The notes beneath the pieces are model-generated. The model did not search any database. It was given only the letters and a program-made list of their open reading frames with translations, and was not told the origin of the DNA. 64,000 nt of DNA from Aliterella atlantica CENA595 (lineage in GTDB: Bacteria; Cyanobacteriota; Cyanobacteriia; Cyanobacteriales; Chroococcidiopsidaceae): assembly GCF_000952155.1 (NCBI RefSeq), contig NZ_JYON01000023.1:1-64000 (forward strand). Direction: 5' to 3'. Position 1 is the stretch's first letter, and every line of letters starts with the position of its first letter. This document shows, one piece after another, positions 8,870-17,823 of the stretch. A program made the translations under genes and the position numbers.

Positions 8870-9561
8870 ACGCATTATTAATTACAGCAACGGATACTGA
8901 GGCAGGAAAAACAGTTTTGACAACTGCTTTAGCTGCATACTTACAAAAGTACCAAAAATCTCCGCTAAGGATAATGAAGCCAATTCAAGCAGGAATTGGC
9001 GATCGCGAGTTATATGCCGAGTTATTTGCTCTATCTGAGGATGAAATTAACCCTTTGTACTTTCGCGCCCCCTTAGCGCCTCCAATAGCCGCCGCTAAAG
9101 AAGGACGCGGGGTAGATTTGGGGATAGTATGGCAGGCTTTAGAGAAAATGCGATCGCGAACGGATTTTGTATTAGTGGAGGCATTAGGAGGACTCGGCTC
9201 GCCTGTAACTAACGAGTTTACAGTTGCAGATATAGCCGCGCAGTGGCGACTACCTACAGTTTTGGTAGTTCCAGTAAAGCTGGGGGCGATTTCTCAAGCT
9301 GTGGCTAATGTTGCTTTAGCAAAACTTACTGGCGTTCGCCTGCAAGGAATTGTCCTTAATTGCGTTCAACCTTGCACCCCAGAAGAAGTTAGCGATTTAA
9401 CACCTACAGATTTGATTCAAGCTTTGACTAACGTACCCGTACTAGGCTGTATGCCTTATTTAGACAACCCAAGGGATTTAGATAAGTTAGCTCAAGTTGC
9501 GGCAAACTTAAATTTAGAAATATTGCTGCCTAGAGCGATCGCAAATTTTAAGAGTAAGTAG
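8866..9561 (+). CDS. bioD: dethiobiotin synthetase
   Basis: ATP-dependent carboxylase forming the ureido ring of dethiobiotin from 7,8-diaminopelargonic acid and CO2. The 231-residue protein has the P-loop [10 protein letters not shown], the substrate region KPIQAG, and EALGGLGSP, which matches the BioD switch region. The start is TTG at 8866, overlapping the TGA of the kinase gene by four bases (TTGA); no in-frame ATG lies before the P-loop. Termination-reinitiation coupling to the kinase is therefore likely. No other biotin genes are in the window. Confidence 0.9.
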   Translation: MNALLITATDTEAGKTVLTTALAAYLQKYQKSPLRIMKPIQAGIGDRELYAELFALSEDEINPLYFRAPLAPPIAAAKEGRGVDLGIVWQALEKMRSRTDFVLVEALGGLGSPVTNEFTVADIAAQWRLPTVLVVPVKLGAISQAVANVALAKLTGVRLQGIVLNCVQPCTPEEVSDLTPTDLIQALTNVPVLGCMPYLDNPRDLDKLAQVAANLNLEILLPRAIANFKSK

Positions 9562-9570
9562 GTAAGAATT

Positions 9571-10248
9571 ATGCAACTTGCAATCAAACACCTAACTAGC
9601 CCTGATGTCTTGCTAACAGTTCCGCTAGGGAAAAGCATTTTGCTGGAAAATGTTAGCTGGCAAGAATTTGACAATTTGTTAGTTGAACTGGGAAATACTC
9701 GTGGTGCGCGAGTTGCTTACGATCGCGGCTTGTTAGAAATTATAGTGCCTTTGCCAGAACATGAATATTTTAAAGGAGCGATCGCTGATTTAGTTCAAGA
9801 TTTAGCAGAGGTGTTGGAACTTGACTACGAAACTCTAGGTTCGACTACTTGGAAGCGCCAAGATTTACTTGCTGGAGTAGAACCAGATAATTGTTTTTAC
9901 TTTCAAAACGAGCAACTGATTAGCGGTAAGTTGGACTTTGACTTAAGGCGCGATCCTCCACCTGACTTAGTTTTAGAAATTGATGTTACAAGTAAATCTT
10001 TAAATAGATTCCCGATATACGCGCGGCTAGGGGTTCCTGAGATTTGGCGATACGACAATGGAAACCTCGAAATTTATCAACTCCAAGATAATACCTACGT
10101 TGAAACCAATGTTAGTCTCGCGTTTCCCCAATTTCCAGTTCAGCAAATTTTGCCATTTATTGCCGAGCATAGAACAATGGGTAAAAGAAAGATGCGTTTA
10201 GCTTTCCGCGACTGGGTGAGGGAGAAGGCGAAAGGATCGAAGAGCTAA
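9571..10248 (+). CDS. Uma2 family endonuclease
   Basis: A 225-residue member of the DUF820/Uma2 family, abundant in cyanobacteria, with a PD-(D/E)XK nuclease-like core: DFDLRRDPPPDLVLEIDVTS holds the Asp and Glu of the motif, followed by IYARLGVPEIWRYDNGNLEI. The role is unknown; many genomes carry dozens of copies, and mobile or defence-related roles have been suggested. It starts 9 bases after bioD and may be transcribed with it. Confidence 0.88.
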   Translation: MQLAIKHLTSPDVLLTVPLGKSILLENVSWQEFDNLLVELGNTRGARVAYDRGLLEIIVPLPEHEYFKGAIADLVQDLAEVLELDYETLGSTTWKRQDLLAGVEPDNCFYFQNEQLISGKLDFDLRRDPPPDLVLEIDVTSKSLNRFPIYARLGVPEIWRYDNGNLEIYQLQDNTYVETNVSLAFPQFPVQQILPFIAEHRTMGKRKMRLAFRDWVREKAKGSKS

Positions 10249-10316
10249 TTATTTACCTTTTCTCTACTTGGGTTAGTCTTTACCATGAAAGATAAGCAAT
10301 TAAATATATTTAATTT

Positions 10317-11525
10317 ATGGTTTCTACTTCTTTAAATCCCCTAAATATTAATTCATCTAGCATCCGCGCCCAAATACAAGCATTACAGCCGCAAATTGTA
10401 GAATGGCGCAGAAATATCCATAAACACCCAGAATTAGGCTTCAAAGAGCAATTAACAGCCCAATTTATCAGCCAAAAGTTGCAAGAATGGGGAATCGAGC
10501 ATGAAACTGGGATTGCTCATACAGGGATAGTCGCGACAATTCCAGGCAAAAAACCAGGTAAAGTATTGGCAATTAGAGCCGATATTGATGCTTTGCCAAT
10601 TCAAGAACAAAACGAAGTATCTTATCGCTCCCAACATGACGGCGTAATGCACGCTTGCGGACATGACGGACATACAGCGATCGCTCTTGGTACAGCTTAC
10701 TATTTATCGCAACATCAAGACTTTGCCGGAACGGTAAAAATCATTTTCCAGCCCGCAGAGGAGTCCCCAGGCGGCGCTAAACCGATGATCGAGGCGGGGG
10801 TGCTAAAAAATCCTGATGTCGATGCAATTATTGGTTTGCACTTGTGGAACAATTTACCTCTGGGTACGGTGGGTATCCGTAACGGCGCATTGATGGCGGC
10901 GGTAGAGTGCTTTCGCTGCACGATTTTAGGTAAAGGCGGACATGGGGCGATGCCTCATCAAACGGTAGACTCAGTTGTAGTTGGGGCGCAAGTTGTCAAT
11001 GCTTTGCAAACAATTGTCTCGCGTAATGTCGATCCGGTTGAGTCTGCTGTAGTAACTGTAGGCGAATTTCATGCTGGTACGGCGCTAAATGTCATTGCTG
11101 ATACGGCAAGATTGAGCGGTACTGTACGCTATTTTAATCCTAAGTTTGCCAGATTTTTGCAGCAGCGGATCGAACAAGTTATTGCGGGAGTTTGTCAATG
11201 TCACGGTGCAAGTTATGACTTAGAGTATTGGCGACTGTATCCCCCAGTAATTAATAATGCTGAAATTGCTCAATTAGTGCGATCGCAAGTTGAGGCTGTA
11301 ATCGAAACTCCTATAGGTATTGTCCCAGAGTGTCAAACTATGGGCGGCGAAGATATGTCGTTTTTCTTGGAAGAAGTACCAGGATGTTATTTCTTTTTAG
11401 GTTCTGCTAACCCTAGTAAAGATTTAGCTTATCCCCACCACCACCCCCGATTTAATTTCGATGAAACGGCTTTGCCTTTGGGGGTAGAAATATTTGTACG
11501 TTGCGTAGAACAATATTGCCAATGA
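10317..11525 (+). CDS. M20 family metallopeptidase / amidohydrolase
   Basis: A 402-residue zinc hydrolase of the hippurate hydrolase / N-acyl-L-amino-acid amidohydrolase group. It shows DIDALPI, the metal motif MHACGHDGHTA (Cys114, His116), the general base region QPAEESPGG (Glu148/149), the dimerisation domain GKGGHGAMPH and the C-terminal ligand region HHHPRFNFDE. It may release amino acids from N-acyl or small amide substrates. Its TGA overlaps the ATG of the Nif3-like gene (ATGA), indicating translational coupling. Confidence 0.92.
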   Translation: MVSTSLNPLNINSSSIRAQIQALQPQIVEWRRNIHKHPELGFKEQLTAQFISQKLQEWGIEHETGIAHTGIVATIPGKKPGKVLAIRADIDALPIQEQNEVSYRSQHDGVMHACGHDGHTAIALGTAYYLSQHQDFAGTVKIIFQPAEESPGGAKPMIEAGVLKNPDVDAIIGLHLWNNLPLGTVGIRNGALMAAVECFRCTILGKGGHGAMPHQTVDSVVVGAQVVNALQTIVSRNVDPVESAVVTVGEFHAGTALNVIADTARLSGTVRYFNPKFARFLQQRIEQVIAGVCQCHGASYDLEYWRLYPPVINNAEIAQLVRSQVEAVIETPIGIVPECQTMGGEDMSFFLEEVPGCYFFLGSANPSKDLAYPHHHPRFNFDETALPLGVEIFVRCVEQYCQ

Positions 11526-12322
11526 AAATTGCTGAATTAATTACTTGGGTTGAAAATTGGGCAAATCCAGCTTGGCAAGAAAGTTGGGATAATTGCGGTT
11601 GGCAAATCGAACCAGGGGTATTGTCACAACCAGCACGAGTTTTGGTATGCCTTACGCCAACTTTAGCAGTGATGACTGAAGCGATCGCCCTAAATGCTAA
11701 TCTAATTTTCGCCCATCATCCGTTGATTTTTAGCCCGTTGAAGTCTTTAAAAAGTGGAGATGCGATCGCGGAAGTAGTAAATTTAGCTTATAGGCATCAA
11801 ATTGGCGTTTATACTGCCCATACCAATTTCGATCAAGTAGAAGATGGTACAGCAGATGTACTGGCGCAGTTATTGGACTTACAGCAAGTAACGCCAGTAG
11901 TCCCTACTCAATCGGGTTTAGGATACGGTAGAGTTGGCGATTTGCATCCAGGTTTGAGCTTAGAAGATTTACTCAAAATCATTCAATTTCACCTTAATCC
12001 GCCTGATTTAATCTATTTTACTGCTAATAACTACCCAAAATCAATTACCAGGGTTGCAGTGCTAGGTGGTTCTGGTGCTAGCTACATTTCTGCTGTAGTT
12101 AAGACTGGCGCACAAGCTTATCTTACGTCTGATTGTAAGTTCCATCAATTTCAAGAAAGCCGCGATCGCGGTTTAATTTTAATCGATGCTGGACATTATG
12201 CCACCGAACGTCCTGCTTGCGATCGCTTAGTTGCAAAGTTTAAATCTTTACAGTTGGAATGGGTACAGTTAAGTCAACAAGATGAAGATTTTCGCTGTTT
12301 CTATAAAAGCGGCTCTCCCTAA
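11522..12322 (+). CDS. Nif3-like dinuclear metal centre protein (YbgI/DUF34)
   Basis: A 266-residue member of the NIF3 family, toroidal hexamers with a two-metal site in each subunit. Visible ligands are His65-His66 in FAHHPLIF, His in AHTNFD, and the C-terminal DAGHYATE. GTP cyclohydrolase I type 2 annotations for this family are doubtful, so only the family is claimed. The ATG at 11522 overlaps the stop of the M20 gene by four bases and gives the usual start MKIAELITWVE; an earlier in-frame start would lie inside the M20 gene. Confidence 0.9.
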   Translation: MKIAELITWVENWANPAWQESWDNCGWQIEPGVLSQPARVLVCLTPTLAVMTEAIALNANLIFAHHPLIFSPLKSLKSGDAIAEVVNLAYRHQIGVYTAHTNFDQVEDGTADVLAQLLDLQQVTPVVPTQSGLGYGRVGDLHPGLSLEDLLKIIQFHLNPPDLIYFTANNYPKSITRVAVLGGSGASYISAVVKTGAQAYLTSDCKFHQFQESRDRGLILIDAGHYATERPACDRLVAKFKSLQLEWVQLSQQDEDFRCFYKSGSP

Positions 12323-12530
12323 CGGCTGTAATTTATTAATAATTTAAAGCTTTCATAAAGTGAAAGCACAAATATTATTTATTTGATAAATTTTATTTAC
12401 AGAATAAAGTTTCAAGCTAAAAATAAAAGGTAATTTGCTTTTCCTGTTAAAGATTATTCAGGTATATAAATTCATGTCTATATATCTTTGGACGTAATTT
12501 TAACAGTTGATATGTCATCGAGAAATTCTT

Positions 12531-13688
12531 ATGTCAGAAACTTTTTCCATCAACTTCAACAAAACTCCTCGCGTTTTGGTTTTGTCGTTACGTAACATTG
12601 AATTTGCTGTTTCTCGCTCTTATACTCTAGAGATTGAAGATACTATAACTAATTTTGATAGAGTGGAAACGCTTGTACCTGCCTATTTTTCTGGTAGTCA
12701 GTTAAACAAATTTAAAAACATAATTGCTAGAAATGCTTTTAAAACTAGCGGTAAAGGTAATGGACTCAACCCAATAATAAATAATTTTAACTTAGAAAAA
12801 GAGTATGACTTATTTCTCTATGTTTGTCAGTACCCAATCGACCTTCTGTACCTTAATACTATTAGCAATTGGCGAGAAAAGTGTAAGAAAGCAGTTTGTT
12901 GGTTGGATGAAGTATGGGTAAAAGATGTAGATAAATTAAAGCCGCAATTATTGCATTTAAATAAATTTGATTACATCTTTACAGGCTTAAAAGCAAGTGC
13001 CGAAGCAATAAGTAAAATTGTGGATGTACCTTGCGATTATATGCCACCTGGAGTTGATGCCATAAAATTTTGTCCTTACCCAATGCAACCGCATCGTAGC
13101 GTTGATGTTTGCAACTTAGGTCGTCGTTGGCAAAGCATCCATACAGAGTTGTTAGACTTAGTTGAAGAAAGAGGGATATTTTATATTTATGACACGCTGG
13201 ACAACAAGCGGATGCAAGACTACCGCGAACACCGCAGTCTTTATAGAAACATTCTCAAGCGAAGCCGATATTTTATTGCTTGCAAACCAAAAGTCGATTT
13301 AGCGTACGCACAAGGACAAGAAGAAACTAGCGTGCGTTTTTTTGAGGGAGCAGCAGCGGGTGCAGTAATGTTAGGTATACCGCCAAATTGCGATACCTAC
13401 AAGCAAAACTTTAATTGGACGGATGCGACGATCGCATTACCTGACAATGGTACTGGTATAAGTAAAATTATTGCTGAACTTGATGCCCAACCAGAGAGAT
13501 TAGCAAAAATCCGTACAGATAACATTGTAAATTCCTTGTTGCGACACGATTGGGTATATCGCTGGGGTAAAATTCTAGATATAGCCGGAATTAGCCATAC
13601 ACCGGAAATGGTAAGCAGACAAGCTGACTTACAGAATTTGGCGCAGATAGTGCAAAAAAAAAGTTGTGAATTGGAGGTAAGCTTTTAG
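12531..13688 (+). CDS. glycosyltransferase family 1-like protein
   Basis: A 385-residue protein with a GT-B-like C-terminal half: CNLGRRWQSIH, then KRSRYFIACKP and the acceptor/nucleotide-sugar region SVRFFEGAAAGAVMLG, similar to CgeB/glycosyltransferase-1 proteins. The Glu of RFFEGAAAG fits the E-x7-E motif position. The substrate is unknown; a cell-surface glycan role is plausible. The ATG at 12531 is preferred over an upstream TTG at 12507 because it gives a cleaner N-terminus. About 200 bp of AT-rich sequence precedes it. Confidence 0.72.
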   Translation: MSETFSINFNKTPRVLVLSLRNIEFAVSRSYTLEIEDTITNFDRVETLVPAYFSGSQLNKFKNIIARNAFKTSGKGNGLNPIINNFNLEKEYDLFLYVCQYPIDLLYLNTISNWREKCKKAVCWLDEVWVKDVDKLKPQLLHLNKFDYIFTGLKASAEAISKIVDVPCDYMPPGVDAIKFCPYPMQPHRSVDVCNLGRRWQSIHTELLDLVEERGIFYIYDTLDNKRMQDYREHRSLYRNILKRSRYFIACKPKVDLAYAQGQEETSVRFFEGAAAGAVMLGIPPNCDTYKQNFNWTDATIALPDNGTGISKIIAELDAQPERLAKIRTDNIVNSLLRHDWVYRWGKILDIAGISHTPEMVSRQADLQNLAQIVQKKSCELEVSF

Positions 13689-14072
13689 CGATCGCCGTGT
13701 AGGCAGCCTAAGAATAAGTTAAGATTGTTGATGATGGGTTGAGCTAAAAGTAGAGTCTCTAGACTTCTAGAAGCGAACAAAACTCACGCACGCCGCACCC
13801 AGCGGTAGGATGATACAGGTAAAAAGTCTGGGCAGAATAAGAGAGCATTTGCTACTCGCACTCAATCCCAGAATACCCATGAAGCGAATCTACCTATAGA
13901 TAGCGGCGCAAAATCTACATGAAAGACAACAAAGCAACAAATTCGCTAGCTAGCAGGATGGAGTTATTACTTAGCAAATGTGAAGTAAGTCAGCTAAAAA
14001 TGGGTATCGTTGACTGGAGTCGAATCCAAAGATTGACATTAACTACTACATTTAAAAAGGCAGAAGTAATAC
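13689..14072. other. 384-bp intergenic stretch, no gene identified
   Basis: This lies upstream of the DUF6679-like gene. It contains a short inverted repeat (tagagtctctagacttctag, about 13751-13770). The only ORF of note (13919-14116) lacks recognisable features and overlaps the next gene. A long 5' leader or a small RNA is possible, but nothing identifies one. Confidence 0.4.
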
Positions 14073-14381
14073 ATGCTACACCGCAAGATTTATCAACTTT
14101 GTTGCGATGGGCGTGAGATTTGTATTTTCTTAAGGGACCAGCAACGCTGGATTGAACGCGCCCGCATTATTGACATAGAAGGGGATTTAGTTACTCTCCG
14201 CTATGAGACAGAAGAAGAGGAAGAAGTTTGTTCGTGGGAAGAAATGGTTCGCTTAGAAAGTATTGGTGCTGTAACTCAAAAGTTAGCATCAGTACCGAGA
14301 GGTAATGTTGACCCCCTGGTTTCTGACGATTGCCCAGAAGCGGAGCGAATTCGCAATCATAACGACTCAAATCCTGAGTAG
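14073..14381 (+). CDS. small conserved cyanobacterial protein (DUF6679-like)
   Basis: A 102-residue acidic protein beginning MLHRKIYQLCCDGREICIFL, with a conserved core RWIERARIIDIEGDLVTLRY, an acidic patch ETEEEEEV and EEMVRLESIGAVTQKL. I recall this as a widespread cyanobacterial family, probably DUF6679; the accession is unverified. The core reads like a small beta-barrel, but no function is known. It is convergent with the MBL gene, with only 15 bp between their stops. Confidence 0.75.
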   Translation: MLHRKIYQLCCDGREICIFLRDQQRWIERARIIDIEGDLVTLRYETEEEEEVCSWEEMVRLESIGAVTQKLASVPRGNVDPLVSDDCPEAERIRNHNDSNPE

Positions 14382-14396
14382 CGCTTCGCCTTACTC

Positions 14397-16049
14397 CTAT
14401 TGAGGAATAGGACCTAGAGGATTAAGGCGTTCAAAAGCAGGGCAATAGCCTTCCGGCGGGACTTTAAACCCAAACAAGGGGGAAGCTTGGTTCCAACAGC
14501 GCTGTCCCCTTTGGAATTTACAAGTACCACAACAGCTTAACTGAGTCCAGGATAAGCGATCGCTACTAGACTTAAGTAATTCGCGCGGTGACAAGCCGCG
14601 CAAAACTAATTCTTCCCCTTGCCAACGCGCTTCAACTAACCCCGTATCGGCAAAATTGCGCCAACGGGGTTCTGTGGTAATAGCTTCTGGTAAAGTAATT
14701 GTGACGACACTGCCAAGTTCGTTAAGTTCGCCCTCGTAGTTAGTTTCTGGTGGGGCGGGAGGCTGCAAAAACATTTCGCCAATTCTTAACTCTACCAATG
14801 TACCAGCAGCAGGGGTATGTAAGTGGTATCGATTTTGCAATTCTTCTAAACTAGCTAAGTCAGCTAGGTAACTTGGCGAACCGTGAATGAAAATGACATC
14901 TTGGGGGCGGAGGTTGTGAATTAGCTGGGTAATACCAGGACCATCGCTGTGTTGGGCTAAAAGATAAGTTTCAACGTTATCTGAGGATAGGGAAGTTGGA
15001 TGTTGATAACTCGGCTTTTCTGGGACTAAAACTAACCAAGGGGAAGATTCTGGATGATTGTACTGGCTTAGATCTATTGTTTCATCGGCGATCGCAATAC
15101 AAGGAGAATTACCAATAGTCGAGCGCTGTTCTGGGTGCAATTTGCGGACGCGAGGACGGACTCGTTCATCCCAAAATAGGGCTTGATGGCGGGCGAAGTT
15201 CTGTACTGAAGCTGGGAGGTAAGGTAGCAGTTCCAAGTAAGCATCACAACCAGTAGCAACTGAGCCATCCACCCAGATATCTAGGTCACGACCAGTAAAA
15301 TTGTGGTGACTGCGCAGTAGCATCAATATTTCTTGTCCCAAGCCTAATGTAGGCGCAGGTAGAAGCACAGGACGCGACTCGGCGATCGCTTTTTCGATGC
15401 GTTCGGCTAGGGTATTTTCCTGACTGCGGCGATGGGGATGACGCGCTGTACCGTAACTGCCTTCAATAATTAATACGTCAGGCTCTAACCCGCGCAATTC
15501 TTCTACAGACAAGCCATCTACCAGACGCGAGTTAGATAAGAAAAAGTCGCCTGTATAGAGTAATTTATAGGAGCGCTGGGGAGTAGTGTAAGTAAGCAGA
15601 ATTACCGCTGCGCCTGGTAAATGTCCGGCGGGAAATATTTGAGCGACAAGTCCAGTGTGGAATTCAATTGGCGATCGCCAAGGCAATGCTTGACAAAATT
15701 GCGGTATATGCTGGGAGTCAATATTTTGCCAATTTAGGGGTAATAACTGGGTTGTGACTTCGCTAGCGTAGATAGGTAGAGTAGGAAAAGCTTGATGGAG
15801 TGTTAGTAAGCCTCTAGCATGGTCTGGATGAGCGTGGCTGCACAATACTAAATCTGCTGGCTGGGAAGCTTGAAAATCTGCTATCAACTGGGAAATATCT
15901 GCAATCCCACAGTCAAGCAAAATGCGATATGGTCCCATCCGCACCAACAAACATACGCCTTCGCCGTGTTGGTGAACTCCATAAGGTAAACATTCTAGTT
16001 CTGACCCACTGCCCCCAATAGAGGATATGGGGGAATTATTAGTCCTCAT
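14397..16049 (-). CDS. MBL-fold metallo-hydrolase with beta-CASP-like insert
   Basis: About 550 residues. An MBL domain shows LLDCGIAD and the metal motif SHAHPDHARG (HxHxDH), then GHLPGAAVILL and the ligand region YTGDFFLSNSRL. A beta-CASP-like part follows (LIIEGSYGTARHP, then VLLPAPTLGLGQEIL and IHGSPSYLADL), as in RNA-processing nucleases. The C-terminus holds a cysteine cluster (SCCGTCKFQRGQRCW ... GYCPAF) that could bind zinc or an Fe-S cluster. The ATG at 16049 is chosen because the upstream one (16088) falls inside a palindromic repeat. RNA or DNA cleavage is inferred, not shown. Confidence 0.82.
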   Translation of the reverse strand: MRTNNSPISSIGGSGSELECLPYGVHQHGEGVCLLVRMGPYRILLDCGIADISQLIADFQASQPADLVLCSHAHPDHARGLLTLHQAFPTLPIYASEVTTQLLPLNWQNIDSQHIPQFCQALPWRSPIEFHTGLVAQIFPAGHLPGAAVILLTYTTPQRSYKLLYTGDFFLSNSRLVDGLSVEELRGLEPDVLIIEGSYGTARHPHRRSQENTLAERIEKAIAESRPVLLPAPTLGLGQEILMLLRSHHNFTGRDLDIWVDGSVATGCDAYLELLPYLPASVQNFARHQALFWDERVRPRVRKLHPEQRSTIGNSPCIAIADETIDLSQYNHPESSPWLVLVPEKPSYQHPTSLSSDNVETYLLAQHSDGPGITQLIHNLRPQDVIFIHGSPSYLADLASLEELQNRYHLHTPAAGTLVELRIGEMFLQPPAPPETNYEGELNELGSVVTITLPEAITTEPRWRNFADTGLVEARWQGEELVLRGLSPRELLKSSSDRLSWTQLSCCGTCKFQRGQRCWNQASPLFGFKVPPEGYCPAFERLNPLGPIPQ

Positions 16050-16077
16050 TTTTGGTGGTACGAAGCGGGATTTGTAG

Positions 16078-16098
16078 AGACGTAGCATTGCTACGTCT
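16078..16098. repeat. palindromic repeat AGACGTAGCA-N-TGCTACGTCT
   Basis: Perfect 10-bp arms around one T. It is one of four copies in this window (also 22753, 56472, 58873) and lies just upstream of the MBL gene start, between it and the 40-residue peptide gene. Confidence 0.8.
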
Positions 16099-16115
16099 AG
16101 GGTGCAGGAATGATT

Positions 16116-16238
16116 TTAATGTGCCGAACCATTGCCGTGATAGTTGTCTGAGTCGTAAAAGCCGTTTTTTGTGCCAAAAAATAGGCAAGCGATCGTAAAT
16201 ATTACTGTTAATCCTACCAAAATCAGTTTTACGTCCAT
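16116..16238 (-). CDS. 40-residue single-pass membrane peptide
   Basis: A short ORF with ATG start: MDVKLILVGLTVIFTIACLF forms one membrane helix, followed by FGTKNGFYDSDNYHGNGSAH and a TAA stop. The polar tail, rich in Tyr, Asp, His and Gly, looks conserved rather than random, and the size and topology are like those of small thylakoid or plasma-membrane subunits of cyanobacteria. I do not recognise it as a named Psa/Psb/Pet/Ndh subunit. It lies upstream of and on the same strand as the MBL gene, and divergent from the glycosylase. Confidence 0.6.
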   Translation of the reverse strand: MDVKLILVGLTVIFTIACLFFGTKNGFYDSDNYHGNGSAH

Positions 16239-16324
16239 TTTCTATAAAGTTCCTCTAACTTTTAATGCGAGCTTACTAAATTTACAATTGACTGCGGTCA
16301 TCTTGTTAATTTAGCTAACTTATT

Positions 16325-16918
16325 TTGGTTAATTCAACCGTATTCAATCAGATTGTAGAACCGAACTGGCTAGCACGTCCAGCAACTATAGTTGCACCTT
16401 TACTTTTAGGCTGCGTGCTAGTGCGTCAACTTCCAGATGGGCGAGTTATTCGGGGGTTAATTGTAGAGACTGAAGCTTATGCTGTCGGCGATCCTGCTTT
16501 CCATGCTTATAAAAGACGCAGCGATCGCAATTCGGTTGTCTTTGGTCCTGCAGGCAGGAGTTATGTCTATTTAATTTATGGCATTTACCACTGTTTCAAT
16601 GTTGTCACCGATGTTGATGGCGTTCCTAGTGCGGTGTTAATTCGAGCTTTGCAGTTGGAGTCTGTACCTGATGGCGAGAACTTGCATCGCTTCGCTGCAG
16701 GTCCAGGGAAGTTGTGCTTGGCGCTACAAATTGACCGCAGCTTGAACGGCTCTCTTTTACAACCAGGGGAAGCTTTATGGCTTGAGCATCGCAGCAGCGA
16801 ACAACAGTTGGCTGGTAGCGATTCTATTGTCCAAACTACTCGCATTGGCATTTCCAAAGGTGTCGATTTACCTTGGCGTTGGTACATCAAAAATTGTGCT
16901 GCTGTTTCTCGATTTTAG
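16325..16918 (+). CDS. DNA-3-methyladenine glycosylase (AAG/MPG family)
   Basis: Base-excision repair enzyme that removes alkylated purines and hypoxanthine. At 197 residues it is full length. Motifs include VETEAYAVGDPAFHAYKRRS (catalytic Glu in VETEAY), then FGPAGRSYVYLIYGIYHCFN and AAGPGKLCLALQID. The start is TTG at 16325, giving MVNSTVFNQIVEPNWL; no in-frame ATG occurs before the conserved body. It is separated from the next gene by an ArsR-type promoter with operators. Confidence 0.93.
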   Translation: MVNSTVFNQIVEPNWLARPATIVAPLLLGCVLVRQLPDGRVIRGLIVETEAYAVGDPAFHAYKRRSDRNSVVFGPAGRSYVYLIYGIYHCFNVVTDVDGVPSAVLIRALQLESVPDGENLHRFAAGPGKLCLALQIDRSLNGSLLQPGEALWLEHRSSEQQLAGSDSIVQTTRIGISKGVDLPWRWYIKNCAAVSRF

Positions 16919-16922
16919 GGTG

Positions 16923-16950
16923 TTGACATTTAAGTAATTGCTTATATATT
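16923..16950 (+). promoter_or_regulatory. predicted sigma-70 promoter of the ArsR-SRPBCC gene
   Basis: TTGACA at 16923-16928 and TATATT at 16945-16950 are separated by 16 bp, a good sigma-70 promoter. Transcription would start near 16957, leaving a leader of about 20 bases. Both predicted operators overlap this promoter or the start region. Confidence 0.65.
16930..16945. promoter_or_regulatory. operator 1, TTAAGTAATTGCTTAT
   Basis: A near-palindrome with 14 of 16 bases matching operator 2 at 16960. It fills the space between the -35 and -10 boxes. The 30-bp distance between the two sites is about three helical turns, so two dimers would sit on the same DNA face. Confidence 0.6.
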
Positions 16951-16959
16951 AATTTTTAG

Positions 16960-16975
16960 TTAAGTAATTACTTAA
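16960..16975. promoter_or_regulatory. operator 2, TTAAGTAATTACTTAA
   Basis: A perfect 16-bp palindrome ending immediately before the ATG at 16976, where a ribosome binding site would be. Binding of the ArsR-type product would block transcription and possibly initiation. Autoregulation is inferred. Confidence 0.65.
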
Positions 16976-17701
16976 ATGACATCTGGAGATGTATTTCAGG
17001 CGATCGCCGATCCAACTCGGCGCACTTTACTAGACCTATTGCGGGAGGGCGAACAGCCCGTCAAGCAGCTTGCCGAACCATTTAATATGTCAATGCCAGC
17101 AATTTCGCAGCATTTACAAATACTGTGCGAGGCTGGTTTAGTTGTGCAAAGACGGGCGGGAAGGCAAAGGCTTTACAGGTTGAATGTAGAGCCTTTGCAA
17201 GCTGTATTTAGCTGGCTTTTGTCTTACAAGCAGCTTGGATTAGAAGCGCAGCAGGCTTTGGGTGAGGAAGAATTTATGCTCAGAAAAGTAAAGAAAACAG
17301 TTCTTTTCCCTTACCCAGTGCAGCAAGTTTGGCAGGTAATTACAGATAGGCGATCGCTATCTACTTGGCTGTTGGATAATAACTTTGAGCCTAGGTTGGG
17401 ACATAAATTTTGGTTGGAGAAGTATTCTGTACCTGGCTTTGAAGAATTTATTTACTGCGAGGTAATAGAACTGGATGCTTTAGAACGTCTTACTTATACT
17501 TGGCAAGATAGTTTGATGCAGTCGCCGACGATTGTTAGGTGGTTGCTAACGAGCCTAAAAGAAGGTACGCAACTTTGTTTGGAACACAGTTTGACTAAGC
17601 CTGCAAGCAGCTATACTATGCTCAATTCACTTTTTAATGGTGGATGGGATTACAAATTACGCTATAAACTGCCACAAGTTTTAGTTGATACTTTCAATTA
17701 A
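16976..17701 (+). CDS. ArsR-type HTH regulator fused to SRPBCC (AHSA1-like) domain
   Basis: A 241-residue two-domain protein. Residues 1-85 are an ArsR winged helix: FQAIADPTRRTLLDLLREGE, then MSMPAISQHLQILCEAGLVV and GRQRLYRLN. No metal-binding CxC is visible, so the signal is probably not a metal. Residues about 103-241 form an SRPBCC/AHSA1 domain (VKKTVLFPYPVQQVWQVITD and the helix LSTWLLDN), a hydrophobic-ligand-binding fold. A small-molecule-responsive repressor of its own gene and possibly of the permease downstream is likely. The promoter carries two operators. Confidence 0.88.
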   Translation: MTSGDVFQAIADPTRRTLLDLLREGEQPVKQLAEPFNMSMPAISQHLQILCEAGLVVQRRAGRQRLYRLNVEPLQAVFSWLLSYKQLGLEAQQALGEEEFMLRKVKKTVLFPYPVQQVWQVITDRRSLSTWLLDNNFEPRLGHKFWLEKYSVPGFEEFIYCEVIELDALERLTYTWQDSLMQSPTIVRWLLTSLKEGTQLCLEHSLTKPASSYTMLNSLFNGGWDYKLRYKLPQVLVDTFN

Positions 17702-17823
17702 TACGGCAGTCCTATTAAAATTAACCGCCAAGATAAGAGCAAGTAGAGAGTTTCGGAGCAAATAGCCTGTTCTCGTGAAGCTTTTATTTGATATCTACAC
17801 TGAGAAGACGAGAAAAAGTTTAT

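Noticed and set aside
13919-14116. 65-codon plus-strand ORF
   Set aside because: No recognisable family, overlaps the start of the conserved 14073 gene and lacks a ribosome binding site.
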